The notes under the pieces were generated by a model. It saw nothing but the letters and a program-made list of their open reading frames with translations. It did no database searches and was not told where the DNA came from. From Synaphobranchus kaupii (taxonomy: Eukaryota; Chordata; Actinopteri; Anguilliformes; Synaphobranchidae), in NCBI GenBank assembly GCA_029718625.1, contig CM056376.1:86284356-86348355 (forward strand): a stretch of DNA of 64,000 nucleotides, read 5' to 3'. This document shows positions 1 through 11,281 of this stretch, in pieces (position 1 is the first letter of the stretch; each line of letters begins with the position of its first letter). A program made the position numbers and the translations under genes.

Positions 1-195
1 GGGCAAAAGAAACTTGGGTCCTCTTCCAGGCAAGTTTGTAACAGTTCCAGTTGCTTTGAACTTTTTAAGTATTGCCCTAATGGTAGATATGGGCATTTTC
101 AGGTGAGTAGCTATTTTTTTATAGCCATTCCCTGACATATAAAGCTCAACACACTTTTCCCTCATTTGATTTGTGTGTTCTCTTATCTTTCCCAT
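1..195 (-). CDS. Tc1-family transposase, N-terminal 65 residues (partial)
   Basis: The minus strand from 195 to 1 reads without a stop, beginning MGKIREHTNQMREKCVELY and ending in the linker NLPGRGPKF. This is the paired-like helix-turn-helix that Tc1 transposases use to bind their terminal inverted repeats: residues about 10-55 form the first HTH, with the motif MSGNGYKKIA followed by MPISTIRAI, and the GRPR-like linker (here GRGPK) follows. The DDE catalytic domain would lie to the left of base 1. The chosen ATG is the first in frame and starts the family's usual MGK(I/T) motif. No frameshift is visible here, so the copy may be fairly young, but only the first fifth is visible. Family assignment is firm; activity is unknown. 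Confidence 0.85.
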   Translation of the reverse strand, partial: MGKIREHTNQMREKCVELYMSGNGYKKIATHLKMPISTIRAILKKFKATGTVTNLPGRGPKFLLP

Positions 196-434
196 GTTGA
201 TGTATGAATAAGGAATAAGAATTTCTAGCAGTGCCAATAATTGTGTCACACGTGGTTTTGTTAAAAATAATAATTTCTTGATGAGGGATTTCTTTTTCTC
301 TGAATAAATTTACTTCAATTAAAGGTTGGATTTTTGTTTTAGTGTGAGATTAAGCTAGTTCACCAAAAGGTGAATTTTTTATAACCCTTTTTAATCATCT
401 TTACCAGGGGTGCCAATAATTGTGGAGGGCACTG
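1..434 (-). mobile_element. Tc1/mariner transposon, 5' part, cut by window start
   Basis: The end at 434 carries the inverted-repeat terminus (read on the minus strand, CAGTGCCCTCCACAATTA) next to a TA dinucleotide at 435-436, the Tc1/mariner target site. A transposase start codon lies about 240 bases inside the terminus. The other end is outside the window, so intactness cannot be judged. Confidence 0.85.
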
Positions 435-436
435 TA

Positions 437-1700
437 AATAATGAAATTTAAAAGTATTAAAATCATTTAAAAGTATTATTCATTCATTGCGAAATGCAAA
501 GACTCTTGCATCGTGGGTATCCTGGAATTTCACCATTCTTCCTGAGGATTTCTCCATCTCCTGGGACATTTTTTTTCATTACGTAAGCATTAACAATATT
601 GGATATATTAGTAATTTACACATAACATGTGTCAGCATATACAACTCCCTGGCCCTTTCTGAACTATTCATATTAATAAAAAAATCTTATCACTGTATAT
701 GACTGCTTGAATTGTTTGTAAGTACCAACCAGAAAATGCAGACCTCTATTCAACTGCTCAAATCATTAACTTATAAGCATATTTGCATTATGTTGGGTTT
801 TGTTTAATTACATAATATATTCAGTAGTAATTGAAATGAACCAATAGGTTAAATAAAACAAAATACATATTTTTTCAAATAAGTAATGGATTATTCATAT
901 ATTCACAAAGTTACTGCTAAAGTGCCTTGCAGGTAGATTGAATAGAGGCCTGAGTTTGTCAGAGAGCATGGGTAGTAATTCAATAAAAACTTGGAATTCA
1001 GTGTCTTGAACACTGAACAGGTTATATGGATTTCAGAAAGAGCATGCGTTAATAAATTAATGTAGTTATTCTTCATAAAATGTTTAATTTTGAAAAGTTA
1101 TACAATAACTTTTCTTGGGGTTTACAGTGCTAATTATCTCAGGCAGCAATTGTGTTAAACAAATGGCAGATATTCCCAATGGAGTCACTGTCTTTATCTG
1201 CTACCAGCCAAATCAGTTACAATTTCAAGGAATAACACATATCACAATCAGAGCTGTGCTTATAAAATGCTTACTAAACAAATGACGCCCCTGACTTGAG
1301 ATAGGCATGGAAGTGAGGAGTGTGCTGCCAAGGATTATTTACCTCAGTGGTATATGTGAAAAAAACACCATGTTTCCATCAGATCCATTTTTATTGGATT
1401 TTAAATCAGTCCATTTAAATGACATTAAAATTTAATTGTGCTCTGTGCCACATTAGACCTACAGGATCCATCAGTCTTCTGACAGATAGAACATGTGCCA
1501 GTACCCCATTGGCTGCTTAATCGTTTGGCCTTTCTGCATCAGTGAGTTTTTAATCTGTTCACCACATCTGAGAAACAAAACCAAACAATACGTGTATGGC
1601 TATTACGGCTGAATGGATTAAAAAAATGGCAGGGAATCAAATCCCTGACTGCATTTGAGGACCCACAAATGGCTTGAGAACTACTGCCCTATGGGGGACA
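437..1700. other. AT-rich non-coding stretch
   Basis: No ORF with recognisable protein features, no RNA gene and no clear element ends were seen. A 71-codon ORF near 487-702 is AT-rich and matches nothing I recognise. Confidence 0.5.
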
Positions 1701-1708
1701 GACAGACA

Positions 1709-2392
1709 GACAGACTTATGTTCTGTACAAGGACCCAATCACAGACCAGGATGAGGCAAAAGAATGGTTTATTCAGTCCGAGGTCAGAAGCCAGGTAATC
1801 AGATGCCGAGACAGTGCCAAATCAAAAAGCAGGAGAATAGTCAAACAGTCCAAAAATCAGAAACCAGGAAATCAGAAAGGCAGAGGTACAAAAATCGGCA
1901 GGCAAAAGCAAAGTCACAAAACAATAAAAAGGTCAAAACCAGAAAAACAACAAAGGCAAACAAAACAGAATCGACGGGCAAAACTCAGAATCGGAAAGCA
2001 GAAGGGGGTCTCAGGGCAATAACACAGGCAAGGAAAACCGCACAGGGAAAAGTAAGACAGTCTGACAGAGAACATGCGCAAACTAGAGACTAAAATACAC
2101 TGGGGGAAGATTACACAAAAGGAATCAGGTGTGCAGAGGCAGGGAAATGGGAGAGTACACAGGTGAGAACAATGAGGGTTAACAAGGACCAATAATACAA
2201 TAACGGGGGGAACGTAAGACACGGACTGGAATACACATAGACACAATGATAACAAATGGCCTGGGATTAGCAGGTAGACACGTGCACAGCTCGGAGGGGA
2301 GGAACGCGGAAGTGGACACACGTGCAGAGAATGCAAAATCACAGAGAGATACAGGGATAGGATAATGAGGAGGGAAATGACAGCTGCAGGTA
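1709..2392 (-). repeat. LTR-like repeat, minus orientation
   Basis: The minus strand begins about 2382 with TGTCATTTCC, has low-complexity polypyrimidine-rich U3-like sequence, a poly(A) signal (AATAAA, complement of 1768-1773), and ends in a short U5-like tail near 1710-1725. The general organisation resembles the two solo LTRs at 6251-7661 and 62079-62644. Unlike them, I could not find matching target duplications, so the exact ends and the LTR identity are inferred. The long ORFs on both strands here are low-complexity (Gln/Lys/Arg-rich or Leu/Ser/Cys-rich) and are not genes. Confidence 0.45.
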
Positions 2393-3925
2393 GAAGCTCA
2401 AGATGAATTAGTAATTAGTAATGTTAGTAGCAAACTCTAAAACCCTAATGTTACTAGGTTAGCTGGTTAGTATTATATACACATTAGTTTGTTAGCAGGT
2501 TAGTATTAAATCTAATCTAGCAGTTAGTACCATTAGTACATTAGTATTATATACAAGTATTAAGAAAGCCAGAAGGAAGAAAATGAGATAATACAGAGGA
2601 AACCCAAATGTACCTAAAATCACCCGAATAGTGCAATGACAAAGATAGGGAGTGGAATCTTGGAAAACATGGAACGCGGAAGTTACGGCTTGGTGGGGCA
2701 TGCCCCATACCTATACAGCACAGAGAGTTTGGCACTTTTCAGGGTTTCCTACAGAAGTAACCACAATGACCATAGACTCTCAGCCCTTAAAAACATTAAC
2801 TTCTGTATGTTCTGAACTCATGTAACCACACAGCATTCAGATACAACTTCACACATCCACACAATAAAGCCCCAAACTTGGGTTATTTTGCCGTTTTTCT
2901 CCTTCCTCTACTGCTTCTTCTTCTTCTTCCCATTTTCCTGCCAAACTGCCTGCCTCCGTCGCGATGTTATCCAATGGGGAGAATTATTATTTGAGGGATT
3001 TATAAACCGCCAATTCCCCAAACATATCTGATTCATGGTTAGTCACTTATAAATAAATAGATAGCCTCCGAATGTGGCTCTAGTCTATGCTACTCTGCTG
3101 ATAATGTAGCTTACTACAAACACTTTTAATAATAATAATAATAATAATCTCTGGTATGTACTTTCTTAGTAGTATCTACTGTTTTCTTTCTGGCTAAGAT
3201 TCCTGGGAAATATGGGGTGTCCAATTAAGCTTGTTCGCCAACGTTACTTCCTGCTTCTCGTCAGGAAGCAGAAACAAGCTAGGCTACTACGAAGCGAATC
3301 AACATGCATTACAGCCTACATTCACAGAAAACAAAACTAAACCTAGCTGTCCGGTACCAAAACATTTCCCGCAGGTAACGTTCTACACTACCCGAAAAAA
3401 AACTCTGCTGTGCAGAAACTCACTAGCTCACTCGCTAGCTCGTAGCCCACACATGGAAGGTTGGAGTTACGCATCCGGCAATCCAGTGTTGAATAGCCTA
3501 ACGTTAAATGTATTTCATAGAATACTAATGGCCCTATTTTAAAACTATTTCCATATTTTACTGATGCAAACTATTTAGGCTGTACTAGCTATTTAGGCTG
3601 TATGTCTTTCAGCTAGAATGTGTTTGCATCTAGCCCATTGTGCATGTATGTCTCCATGTAGACTTGGTTCATTAATTTACATGCTTCTTCATGATCCATA
3701 GCTCAGGTGGTGCTGTTCATTGTATTTCATTACACATTAAATACTGCTCATCTACAAACTCTTTTAATGTAACTGTGTGCTGTCTGTAATAGGATAACTG
3801 TTCTCATTCTTGTCAATAGAGGGCGTTATGGTTAAGCGAATGTCTGCATACATTTCTTTGGAATGCATGTCTCTCTCCATGTTTATCTTCATGCATTATT
3901 CATCATTAGTTAGCTACAAAAAATA
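2393..3925. other. Non-coding stretch with short microsatellites
   Basis: Contains a weak repetitive region with TTAGTA-type motifs (2405-2560) and an (AAT)n run at about 3127-3149. No protein or RNA gene is recognisable. The 103-codon ORF at 3231-3542 has no family resemblance I can name. Confidence 0.5.
3127..3149. repeat. (AAT)n microsatellite
   Basis: About seven uninterrupted TAA/AAT units. Confidence 0.9.
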
Positions 3926-3931
3926 AGTGAT

Positions 3932-4888
3932 ATCAGATCAAAAACGTCTCAGACGTAAAAAAAGCCAAGTTACTCACGCATAGCCTACATAGCGCTGTCC
4001 ATAAGTTCTTAATTCCAACTTGCAAAAACTAGGCCTGCCTGTTTCTTCATCTTACCATCTCAAGAGAATGTGGTCAATGAAACTGTATGTGCCACATCAA
4101 ACTGCAAAATGAAAATAATTTATAGTGGAAATACTCAGATTCAGATGTGTTACACTTAGAAATTAAACAGAAAAATTACTACACTATAGAGCATGTTTGA
4201 ACAATTGTCTGCATCCACTGCTTTGGGTTTATGAAAAGCACAGAATGAATAAAATGTATTATTATAATTATAATTATTATTATTATGTATTTATTGATTT
4301 ATTCATTTGGATTTCTATCAAAACCTGTGTGGTCCTACAGAGCATAGATATCCTTGTATTCACAAAATTCTGTTTGCAAATATCATCATCATTTTTATCT
4401 GCATTTATTTATTCATCACCCCTTTCTCTATTGTACATGATGTTTCTTCATATAAATGTCTGTTTGTGAATTGTTAAGAATGCTGTAGCAGCAGTTAACA
4501 TTTTAAAACCTGTACATTTTCTAAAGTAAACTTGCCAACAAGGTACAACCATATCCTTTCTGGAGTGTAATTATTCATCAACTGTTAAAAACATTCATTG
4601 AAATCATATGTTGTTCCATGAGGCACAATCTATTCACATGCAAAGATGAAAAAACACAGGGCCAAGTTGCATTAAATAATTTAGGAAAGTTTGGATAGCA
4701 TTGCTTTGGAATAGAGCTAGTTTATTTAGTGTGAGCTACGATAGGCAATATTGGTAGTTGTAACTTGGCCACATTTTGATATGAAGACTTTTTAAGACAG
4801 ACCTAGTTTTTGCAAGTTGGAATTAAGAACTTATGGACAGCTATGCGTGAGTAACTTTTTTTTACGTCGTAGACGTTTTTGATCTGAT
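3932..4888. mobile_element. 957-bp element with ~100-bp terminal inverted repeats
   Basis: The left arm (3932 to about 4037) and the right arm (about 4795 to 4888) are near-perfect reverse complements. Both start ATCAGATCAAAAACG and share the stretch ending in GCAAAAACTAGG. The direct repeat AGTGAT flanks the element at 3926-3931 and 4889-4894, consistent with a 6-bp target duplication. The interior is AT-rich, includes a (TTA)n run near 4258-4287 and has no transposase. It is a non-autonomous DNA transposon. Six-bp duplications do not fit hAT (8), Tc1 (TA) or Harbinger (3), so the superfamily is open. Confidence 0.75.
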
Positions 4889-4894
4889 AGTGAT

Positions 4895-6246
4895 GGTAAC
4901 ATAAATATATATAAATCCAATAAACAAAGTCAGGAAAATAATAAACACAATAAAACAAAGATCAGGGAAATAAGCAAAAGAAATCAGGAAACATAAATAC
5001 ACAGAATAAACAGACAGAACAGGTACAGGATCCTGACACTCACACACACACACGCACACGCACACGCACACGTCTCTCCTGTGTAGTATATATCTACAGC
5101 ACACCAGCTCTTCTGTCAGATTCATATTTCAATATACAGCAGATAATAAACTAATAATACACCATTTTCAATATGATTCTGTGCAAAACCTTTCCTTTTT
5201 TAAAAAGCATTGGCATCGGTACTCAGACCATTCTTTTAGATGGAACTCGGAAATGGAATCGCCATGGAAAAATAGCATTGCTGTATCTCTCATTAGTGCA
5301 ATCATGAATGTTTATCATTGCATAATATGAGTAGTAGTGGTTTAAGAGTTTGGAGGGCAGAATTGATTAAACCTACAGTAAACTCAAACAGCTGATATCA
5401 AACATTGGCAGTAAACCATTAATGTATTAGAACATTCAACAAGGTAACAGAAAAGCTCACTGAATATTAATACCCTGATCAACTGAAAAAGAAAACACGG
5501 TTAGGTCAATCAGCTCACACATTTCTGACGGCTGTCAGGTTTCTTGACAGTAACAAAATTACAGCATGAAAACAGAAAAGTTCCCACTTGACTCTGCCAG
5601 GCTTGAAGAGGACTGCCATTCTAAACTTCAAAATGACAAACTAAGGGAAATGCCAAAATGTCTTTGGATTAATTTTTTTTACCGCTCAAAACAAGAAGGC
5701 GAGTTAACCATGGTTGTTAGAAATTCTGTTGAGTAGTATATCTTATTTTATGGCAGGTTTTCAAGCATCAGTGTCAATCCAAGAAAGAAATTACAGTAAA
5801 CCAGCTGGCAGTGATTACGTGTAACTACACATTTTTAGAGCAGTGGACCTTCCCCCTTTACTTAAATTTGTGTCATTAACACCTGTCCCAATTTTTATTC
5901 ATGAGCCCCTGCTGCAAACAGCAGTTTTATTTTGCTTGACAATATTTTTAGCACTGTAGATCAGGTTTCTCATCTTACCGTTTTATATTTTCTTCTTGAC
6001 ATTATCATTTATTTCTGCATTGTCTAATATTCATTGTTCAGTTCAGTTAAGGGTTTGTTGGATGGTGTTAAAGCACTACTCTAGTGCTTAGATGGGCCCC
6101 ACAGTTTAGCATAAAATCCAGATTGTGACTGGCTCCCCGGCAGGGTATTGCATACGTGGCTCTAGCGTCACCGAAGGAAGGAATATTTTTTATTGGCAGG
6201 GATCTGTGTCTCATCATTCCTCAGCAGCCACTGCTGATTGATTGTG
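4895..6246. other. AT-rich non-coding stretch
   Basis: Apart from the AC microsatellite, no coding, RNA or element structure was recognised. Confidence 0.5.
5039..5071. repeat. (AC)n/(ACGC)n microsatellite
   Basis: Alternating ACAC and ACGC units. It produces a spurious Cys/Val-rich ORF on the minus strand. Confidence 0.9.
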
Positions 6247-6250
6247 CACC

Positions 6251-7661
6251 TGTCATGATTTGAAACGGGCAAGTCCCGTGCCCGAATCCGGACCAGGTTT
6301 TTGCGGAATCCACCACTGTCCAATCAGTACACCAGACAGAAGTAAAAGTTAAAAATTATGTTTTATTGTGTACAAAAATTAATTAAAAAGTTGGTCAAGC
6401 ACAATCTGAGCTATGCCCGTCTGTGGGTCCCTTTTCCCTCCCCGTCTCTCTCTCCAATCCTGACGGACGAAGCCGACCCCTCCCGGAGGTAAGCATGCCT
6501 CCCCACACACCACACGCAATACACACTATCACTCACCCCACACGTAGACACACTGTGCTTGTTAGGCTTACTTAGGCTACTACAAGAAGGGAACGCACAC
6601 ACACTCGTGATCACCCCTTCAATAGCCGACCTCGGGGCCCGGCCCCACAATGCTCATGGGGGGAAAGCCCACACACAGACAGACACGGCGGTATTCACGT
6701 TCATACAATAACCAAACTAACTATCATTCCACACCACAAACAAGCAACATTAAACACGTAAATAATAAGTGTTGTGGAGTCCTACCCACACCACAACCCT
6801 GGGAGGACTACCACAATAAAGAAAAAGAAAAAAACTAAAATAAACACAAGCAAGTCCGGCCAAAAATAATCACACACACAAACACACAACAGGACAGCTT
6901 TGCCATCCTCGTTGGTCGCCAACGAGGATTCAGACTGTCCACCCCTTGGGCGAATCACAGGACACAGGCCTTTGCTACAGTTTGTCACCCTCGTCACACT
7001 TGCCGGGTTAGATGCGGGACACCAACTCTGACAGGGGAGAGAAGGACACACCCGCTACCGCTCAGTTCCCCGCTTGCCCCGGTCTGAGATTCACACACAC
7101 ACATGCTGCAGCTTTACATACGGCGCAAACACGTTCCTTACGGTCTGGGGGAAGTCAATTCCCCCAGCAACAGCTCATCACAAGATCTCCCTGGTACACT
7201 GGCTCCAACACCCCGATCAGCTCTGCAGTCCACCGTCGTTGTTCCGGATATAACACCGTCTTTTGGTTTGTTTCTTTCTCCACAGTTCCGCCGTACATAA
7301 ACACAACTACTGCACATTCATACAAAAGAATAAAACTTAACCAAACAAACAAAAATAAAATAAATTTCCACTGCCACACACTCAGGAGCTCAGAGGCAAT
7401 CTGCCCTCTCACACTCGCCTCTCGACAGCCCCTCTTAACCCAGATGAGCTCAATATATTCCTTCAGGGAACCCAGCCCCTGCGTTCCCCTTACAATCACC
7501 CAATTCCCCAATGAGTACCAGCCATTCATCCAATCCTCCATTGGTCCAATCATTCACTCAACTCCCCAATCATTCCATCTGGCTCCGCAATTATCTCATC
7601 AACTATCGAAGGAGCCCCACACATTCCCTCTCTCACTGAGGGAGACCGTGAGCATGTTACA
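6251..7661 (-). mobile_element. Solo LTR of 1,411 bp
   Basis: Read on the minus strand, the unit starts TGTAACATGCTCACGG, contains a poly(A) signal (AATAAA, complement of 6362-6367) about 110 bases before its end, and ends AATCATGACA, so it has the TG...CA termini of an LTR. The 4-bp direct repeat CACC flanks it at 6247-6250 and 7662-7665. No internal retroelement genes adjoin it, so it is probably a solo LTR left by recombination. A 4-bp duplication fits gamma-type endogenous retroviruses or Gypsy elements; the family is not determined. The 220-codon ORF inside is low-complexity and not a gene. Confidence 0.75.
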
Positions 7662-7764
7662 CACCTACAATTAAACTGCACATGAATTGTCTTCCTCCAA
7701 CTCATGTCTGTGTGATACATTCTTTCATAAGTCTGAAAGTGGTCATTCGTAAATGGTAATGGTA

Positions 7765-8308
7765 CACTGCCTGGCCAAAGAAAAAGTTGCACACTGTAAT
7801 ATTTTGTTGGACCGCCTTTAGCTTTGATTACGGCGCACATTCATCGTGGCATTGTTTCCACAACCTTATGCAATGTCACAACATTTATTTCCATCCAGAG
7901 TTGCATGAATTTTTGCCCGAGATCTGGTATTGACGACGGGAGAGTCGAACCACTCCGTAAAGTCTTCTCCAGCACATCCCAAAGACTTTCAATGGGGTTA
8001 AGGTCAGGACTCTGGTGGCCAATTCATGTGTGAAAATGATTCCTCATGCTCCCTGAACCACTCTTTCACAATTTGAGCCCGATGAATCTTGGCATTGTCG
8101 TCCTGGAATATGCCCATTGATGGGATAACCTGGTCATTCAGTACATTCAGGTACTCAGCTGACTTCATTTTTTTTACTGTATAACGTTGCTGAGCCTAGA
8201 CCTGACCAATTGAAGCAACCCCAGATCATAACACTGCCTCCAGAGGCTTGTACAGTGGGCACTATGCATGATGAGTGCAACGGCAACTTTTTTTTGGGCC
8301 AGGCAGTG
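7765..8308 (-). mobile_element. Internally deleted Tc1 transposon (544 bp)
   Basis: Terminal inverted repeats CACTGCCTGGCCAAA and TTTGGGCCAGGCAGTG are flanked by TA at 7763-7764 and 8309-8310. The interior keeps the 3' half of a transposase gene on the minus strand. The N-terminal DNA-binding part is missing, so this is a defective copy. Confidence 0.9.
7784..8285 (-). pseudogene. Tc1 transposase DDE-domain remnant
   Basis: Minus-strand translation recovers consecutive Tc1 transposase blocks: [16 protein letters not shown] (within 8155-8280), then [11 protein letters not shown] with the second catalytic Asp (about 8070-8110), then the [11 protein letters not shown] block with the catalytic Glu (about 7960-8010), and a C-terminal tail around 7800-7850 that reads MCAVIKAKGG. 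The blocks lie in different frames. There is a frame break between 8130 and 8160, and a two-base loss just before the SPDLNPIE block. The N-terminal HTH half is absent. It cannot make a functional transposase but may still bind its own family's expression machinery as RNA. Family identification is secure from block order and catalytic motifs. Confidence 0.85.
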
Positions 8309-8310
8309 TA

Positions 8311-9264
8311 AATGGTAATTGAATGTTTAACCCTAAAACTGCTGTGCAATACAAAATTAATGCTTTTAAACATTTACATTTAAGTAATGGAATTGTTCCT
8401 TGCAATACTATCACAAAGATAATACATTTTTGTGTTTAGGCGTGTTGAAGACAAGAGCACACAATAAATAACACACTGTGGATTTCCCAATTGCATCATT
8501 TTGTTCTCTTGTGATTGTTATGATGAAATGCGATGATTCACATTAGTTTTGCTCTTTCATTAAGATATTATAATTAACATGCTATTTGTATTTTTATCTA
8601 ACTGCATTTCATCCAATTGTTGAAACATAGCCAATGCTTCTTGTGCATCCATTTGCTTTCATGCCATGGTAAATTGATAAATGCACACTCTCTCACTAAG
8701 TGTACAGTGCAGTACTCAGCCAAGTTTGTGTGAATTTTAGCCTAGTACATCTCTGGGAAATTAACTGCGTGCCACTTCTATTATACAGTTGACTCTGCCT
8801 GCAGTAGAATGGCTCTGTTTATGACAAATCAGTGTGAATGATCGTATTTCATCTCTTACATAATTATTTTGTAATTAGCAGGCTATTGTTTATAGCTTCG
8901 TTTCAAACATTGTCATCAAAAGGGCAATTTGTCTAACTTTGTTTCAATGGAGTCATCACATATTGTCAACAAAAGGCCTGCTTAATAGCTTCGATGTACA
9001 TTAGACCCCCAAGTCAGAACACTCCAGTGCCAATAGGGATTGCCTGGCTGAACTAGTCGGTGAGATGAAATACATTTGTTATTATATTGCTTTTAATTTT
9101 TTTACCTAATTTTTAATGATGCCCCATATTTAGGAAAAGTCACAAAGTAGTGTTTTATTTACTGCAGAATTATCAGAAATTTGAAATAGAAACTCTGTTG
9201 CCCCCTTGCTTGTGGAGGACTGAAATATAAGCAAACAACATCCCAATTATTTCTCTGGGCCATA
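8311..9264. other. AT-rich non-coding stretch
   Basis: No coding, RNA or mobile-element structure recognised. Confidence 0.5.
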
Positions 9265-9266
9265 TA

Positions 9267-9585
9267 CAGTGCAATCCGTAAGTATTTGGACAGTGACACA
9301 ATTTTTGTTGTTTCGGCTCTGTACTCCAGCACATTGGATTCGAAATGAGACAGTGACTATGAGGTTAACTATGAGGTTAAAGCAGACTTTCAGCTTTAAT
9401 TTGAGGGTTTTTACATCCATATTGGGTGAACCGTGTAGCAATTTTTATACATATTCCCCTTTTAGGGGACCAAAAGTAATTGGACAAATTAACATAAATT
9501 TAAATAAAGTCATATTTAATATTTGGTTGCATATCCTTTGGCATGCCATGACTTCCTGATGTGTGAGACCCAAAAACATCAAAAG
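9267..9585 (-). mobile_element. Tc1 transposon fragment, family A
   Basis: Starts with the Tc1 terminus CAGTGCAATCCGTAAGTA next to TA at 9265-9266. The segment 9520-9580 is the minus-strand C-terminal end of a Tc1 transposase. The element breaks off at a MITE (9586-9755), and no right-hand terminus is seen. Confidence 0.7.
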
Positions 9586-9755
9586 ACTCTTGATATCTTT
9601 TTTTCAGGTACTCTTACAAGGGATGCCATAACCTCTCTGCATTTGAATGGATCTCTATGGGAATTGGGGGGTGGGACTAGATTAAGCTGTAAATTACAAT
9701 GGAATAGTGTGGAACACACCCTTGTAAGAGTACCTGCAAATAAGATATCAAGAGT
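9586..9755. mobile_element. ~170-bp MITE inserted in a Tc1 remnant
   Basis: The left end ACTCTTGATATC...GGTACTCTTACAAG and the right end CTTGTAAGAGTACC...GATATCAAGAGT are inverted repeats of about 35 bp. A close relative without a well-kept right end sits at 61377-61542, in the same position within a different Tc1 family (see findings). Confidence 0.65.
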
Positions 9756-9764
9756 GGGAACATG

Positions 9765-10260
9765 TTTTTTAAACTACAGAGAAATGTAATCCCAGGGCAT
9801 GCAGCAAACGATTACTAGAGAGTACAGAAAAAAATGATGTTTTATTGAGGTACAAGAGTGAATGATTAGGCTACATATTTAGGTGTGTGTACCAGTGTGA
9901 TATCAACATTTTCATCATAAAGGGATAGTTTGGAATTTTGGACATAATGTCTCAATACTTACCCATGATGTAGTTGATTGATGGAAACCATTTTCAGCTA
10001 ATTCCATGCTGTCCCTTCTTTTGGACATACACGCGTTGCTAATGCCAGCGCAACTCTATGGCAACCGGTAGCATCCACTACCAAACGCACTTAAACACTC
10101 CACAGTGCACCCAAAGCAAATAAAATAGTTCAAAACCTTGTCCAGTGAATATTGCACGTATTGTTTTTCAAATAGCCTAGGCTACAGCGGATTCGCTGTG
10201 CATAAGGTTTTTTTCGATAGCCTATGGTTAAAAAACGGAGATAAATGACACCATGTTAAC
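9765..10260. other. Non-coding, probable dispersed repeat
   Basis: The segment around 9920-10180 (starting near AAGGGATAGTTTGGAATTT) looks like a common teleost dispersed repeat, but I find no ends or target duplications. Confidence 0.35.
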
Positions 10261-10269
10261 CTCCCCCGA

Positions 10270-10640
10270 CACTCCCATGTCACCCCCCTGCTCATTGACC
10301 TCCACTGGCTACCTGTGATGGCTCGCATCAAATTCAAAACATTGGTGCTCGCCTTCCAGGCAGTCCGAGGATCAGCCCCTCCATACCTCCAAAAGCTCAT
10401 CAGACCCTACACACCTACCAGATCCCTGCATTCCGCCTCCTCAGGACGACTGGTACCCCCCCCCCCCCACCCCGACTTCATACTAGCACCCAGTCTCGAC
10501 GTCTGTCTGTCCTGGCCCCACGGTGGTGGAATGAGCTCCCTGTGGAGGTCAGGACAACAGAAAATCTGACCACCTTCAAGCGCAGATTGAAGACTCACCT
10601 CTTCAAGCTGCACCTCTCTCCACCCCTTCCTACCTTCTTG
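10270..10640 (+). pseudogene. L2/CR1-type LINE ORF2 C-terminus, frameshifted
   Basis: Forward translation gives the characteristic C-terminal block of L2/CR1-like non-LTR retrotransposon polyproteins: LHWLPVMARIKFKTLVLAFQ, then APPYLQKLIRPYTPTRSLHS, then a serine/arginine linker. In the next frame after a poly(C) run at about 10451-10465 come a WNELP-type block and LTTFKRRLKTHLF. The segment lies downstream of the RT domain, so it is a typical 5'-truncated LINE copy. The frame break coincides with the C-run, so it could be decay or a sequencing error. No target duplication was identified. Confidence 0.8.
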
Positions 10641-10699
10641 TGACCTCCCTTGATTGTGTTTTATGAATCCTTGTTTAAGTGGTTCAAGCTTCTATTTTA

Positions 10700-11281
10700 A
10701 TACTTGTAAGGTTACTTATTGGCTTACTGTTGTACACGCCAATCATCGATATCGTGTGGTTACCCCCCCCACCCCCCAAAAAAAAACTCACACAACGGGC
10801 GTAAAACTAGAGGTCAGATACAGACAAAAGAAAGCCTGTGTAACAAGGGCGAAAGAAACGGAAATAGAAAAAATAACCTGTTACCTACAGCTCTAGGTGT
10901 GAACGAGCTGAACAAAAGGTAACAGGTAGAGGAATATAAAAGGATAAAGAGAGAAGGACACAAAAAGACTAAATAAATCTTTACCCTAACTCCTTAACCA
11001 GACTACCTACGTTTCTGACGAGTAACAACCATAAACATAGAGACCGCTATCCTTTACCTTATCGACTCCGATAGTCAAAAGCAAAGACAATATCGAAGCG
11101 TCGGAAATGCGGAAGCCCTGGGCTATTTATAACCGGCAGGAAATCCAAAACAGATGAAAGGAATAATTGCCGGGCGAGATTCAAACACAGAAACGGATGC
11201 AGAAAAATCCGATAGATTGCCCCGATGTAGTCAAACAAAAGAACGACTGCAGAAACAACAGCAGGCTGCCAGAAACCATGA
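10700..11281 (-). repeat. Divergent LTR related to the solo LTR at 59492-60205
   Basis: Its minus strand starts TGTCATGGTTTCTGGCAGCC at 11281 and aligns with the + strand solo LTR at 59492, including the TATA region (complement of GGGCTATTTATAACCGGC, near 11121-11138). Similarity fades towards the left, so the left boundary is approximate. No matching target duplication was found, suggesting later rearrangement. Confidence 0.6.

Noticed and set aside
1764..2342. ORFs on both strands (109 and 142 codons)
   Set aside because: Low-complexity translation of an LTR-like repeat.
7012..7674. 220-codon ORF
   Set aside because: Lies inside the solo LTR 6251-7661. Low-complexity Thr/Ser/Pro-rich translation without homology I recognise.
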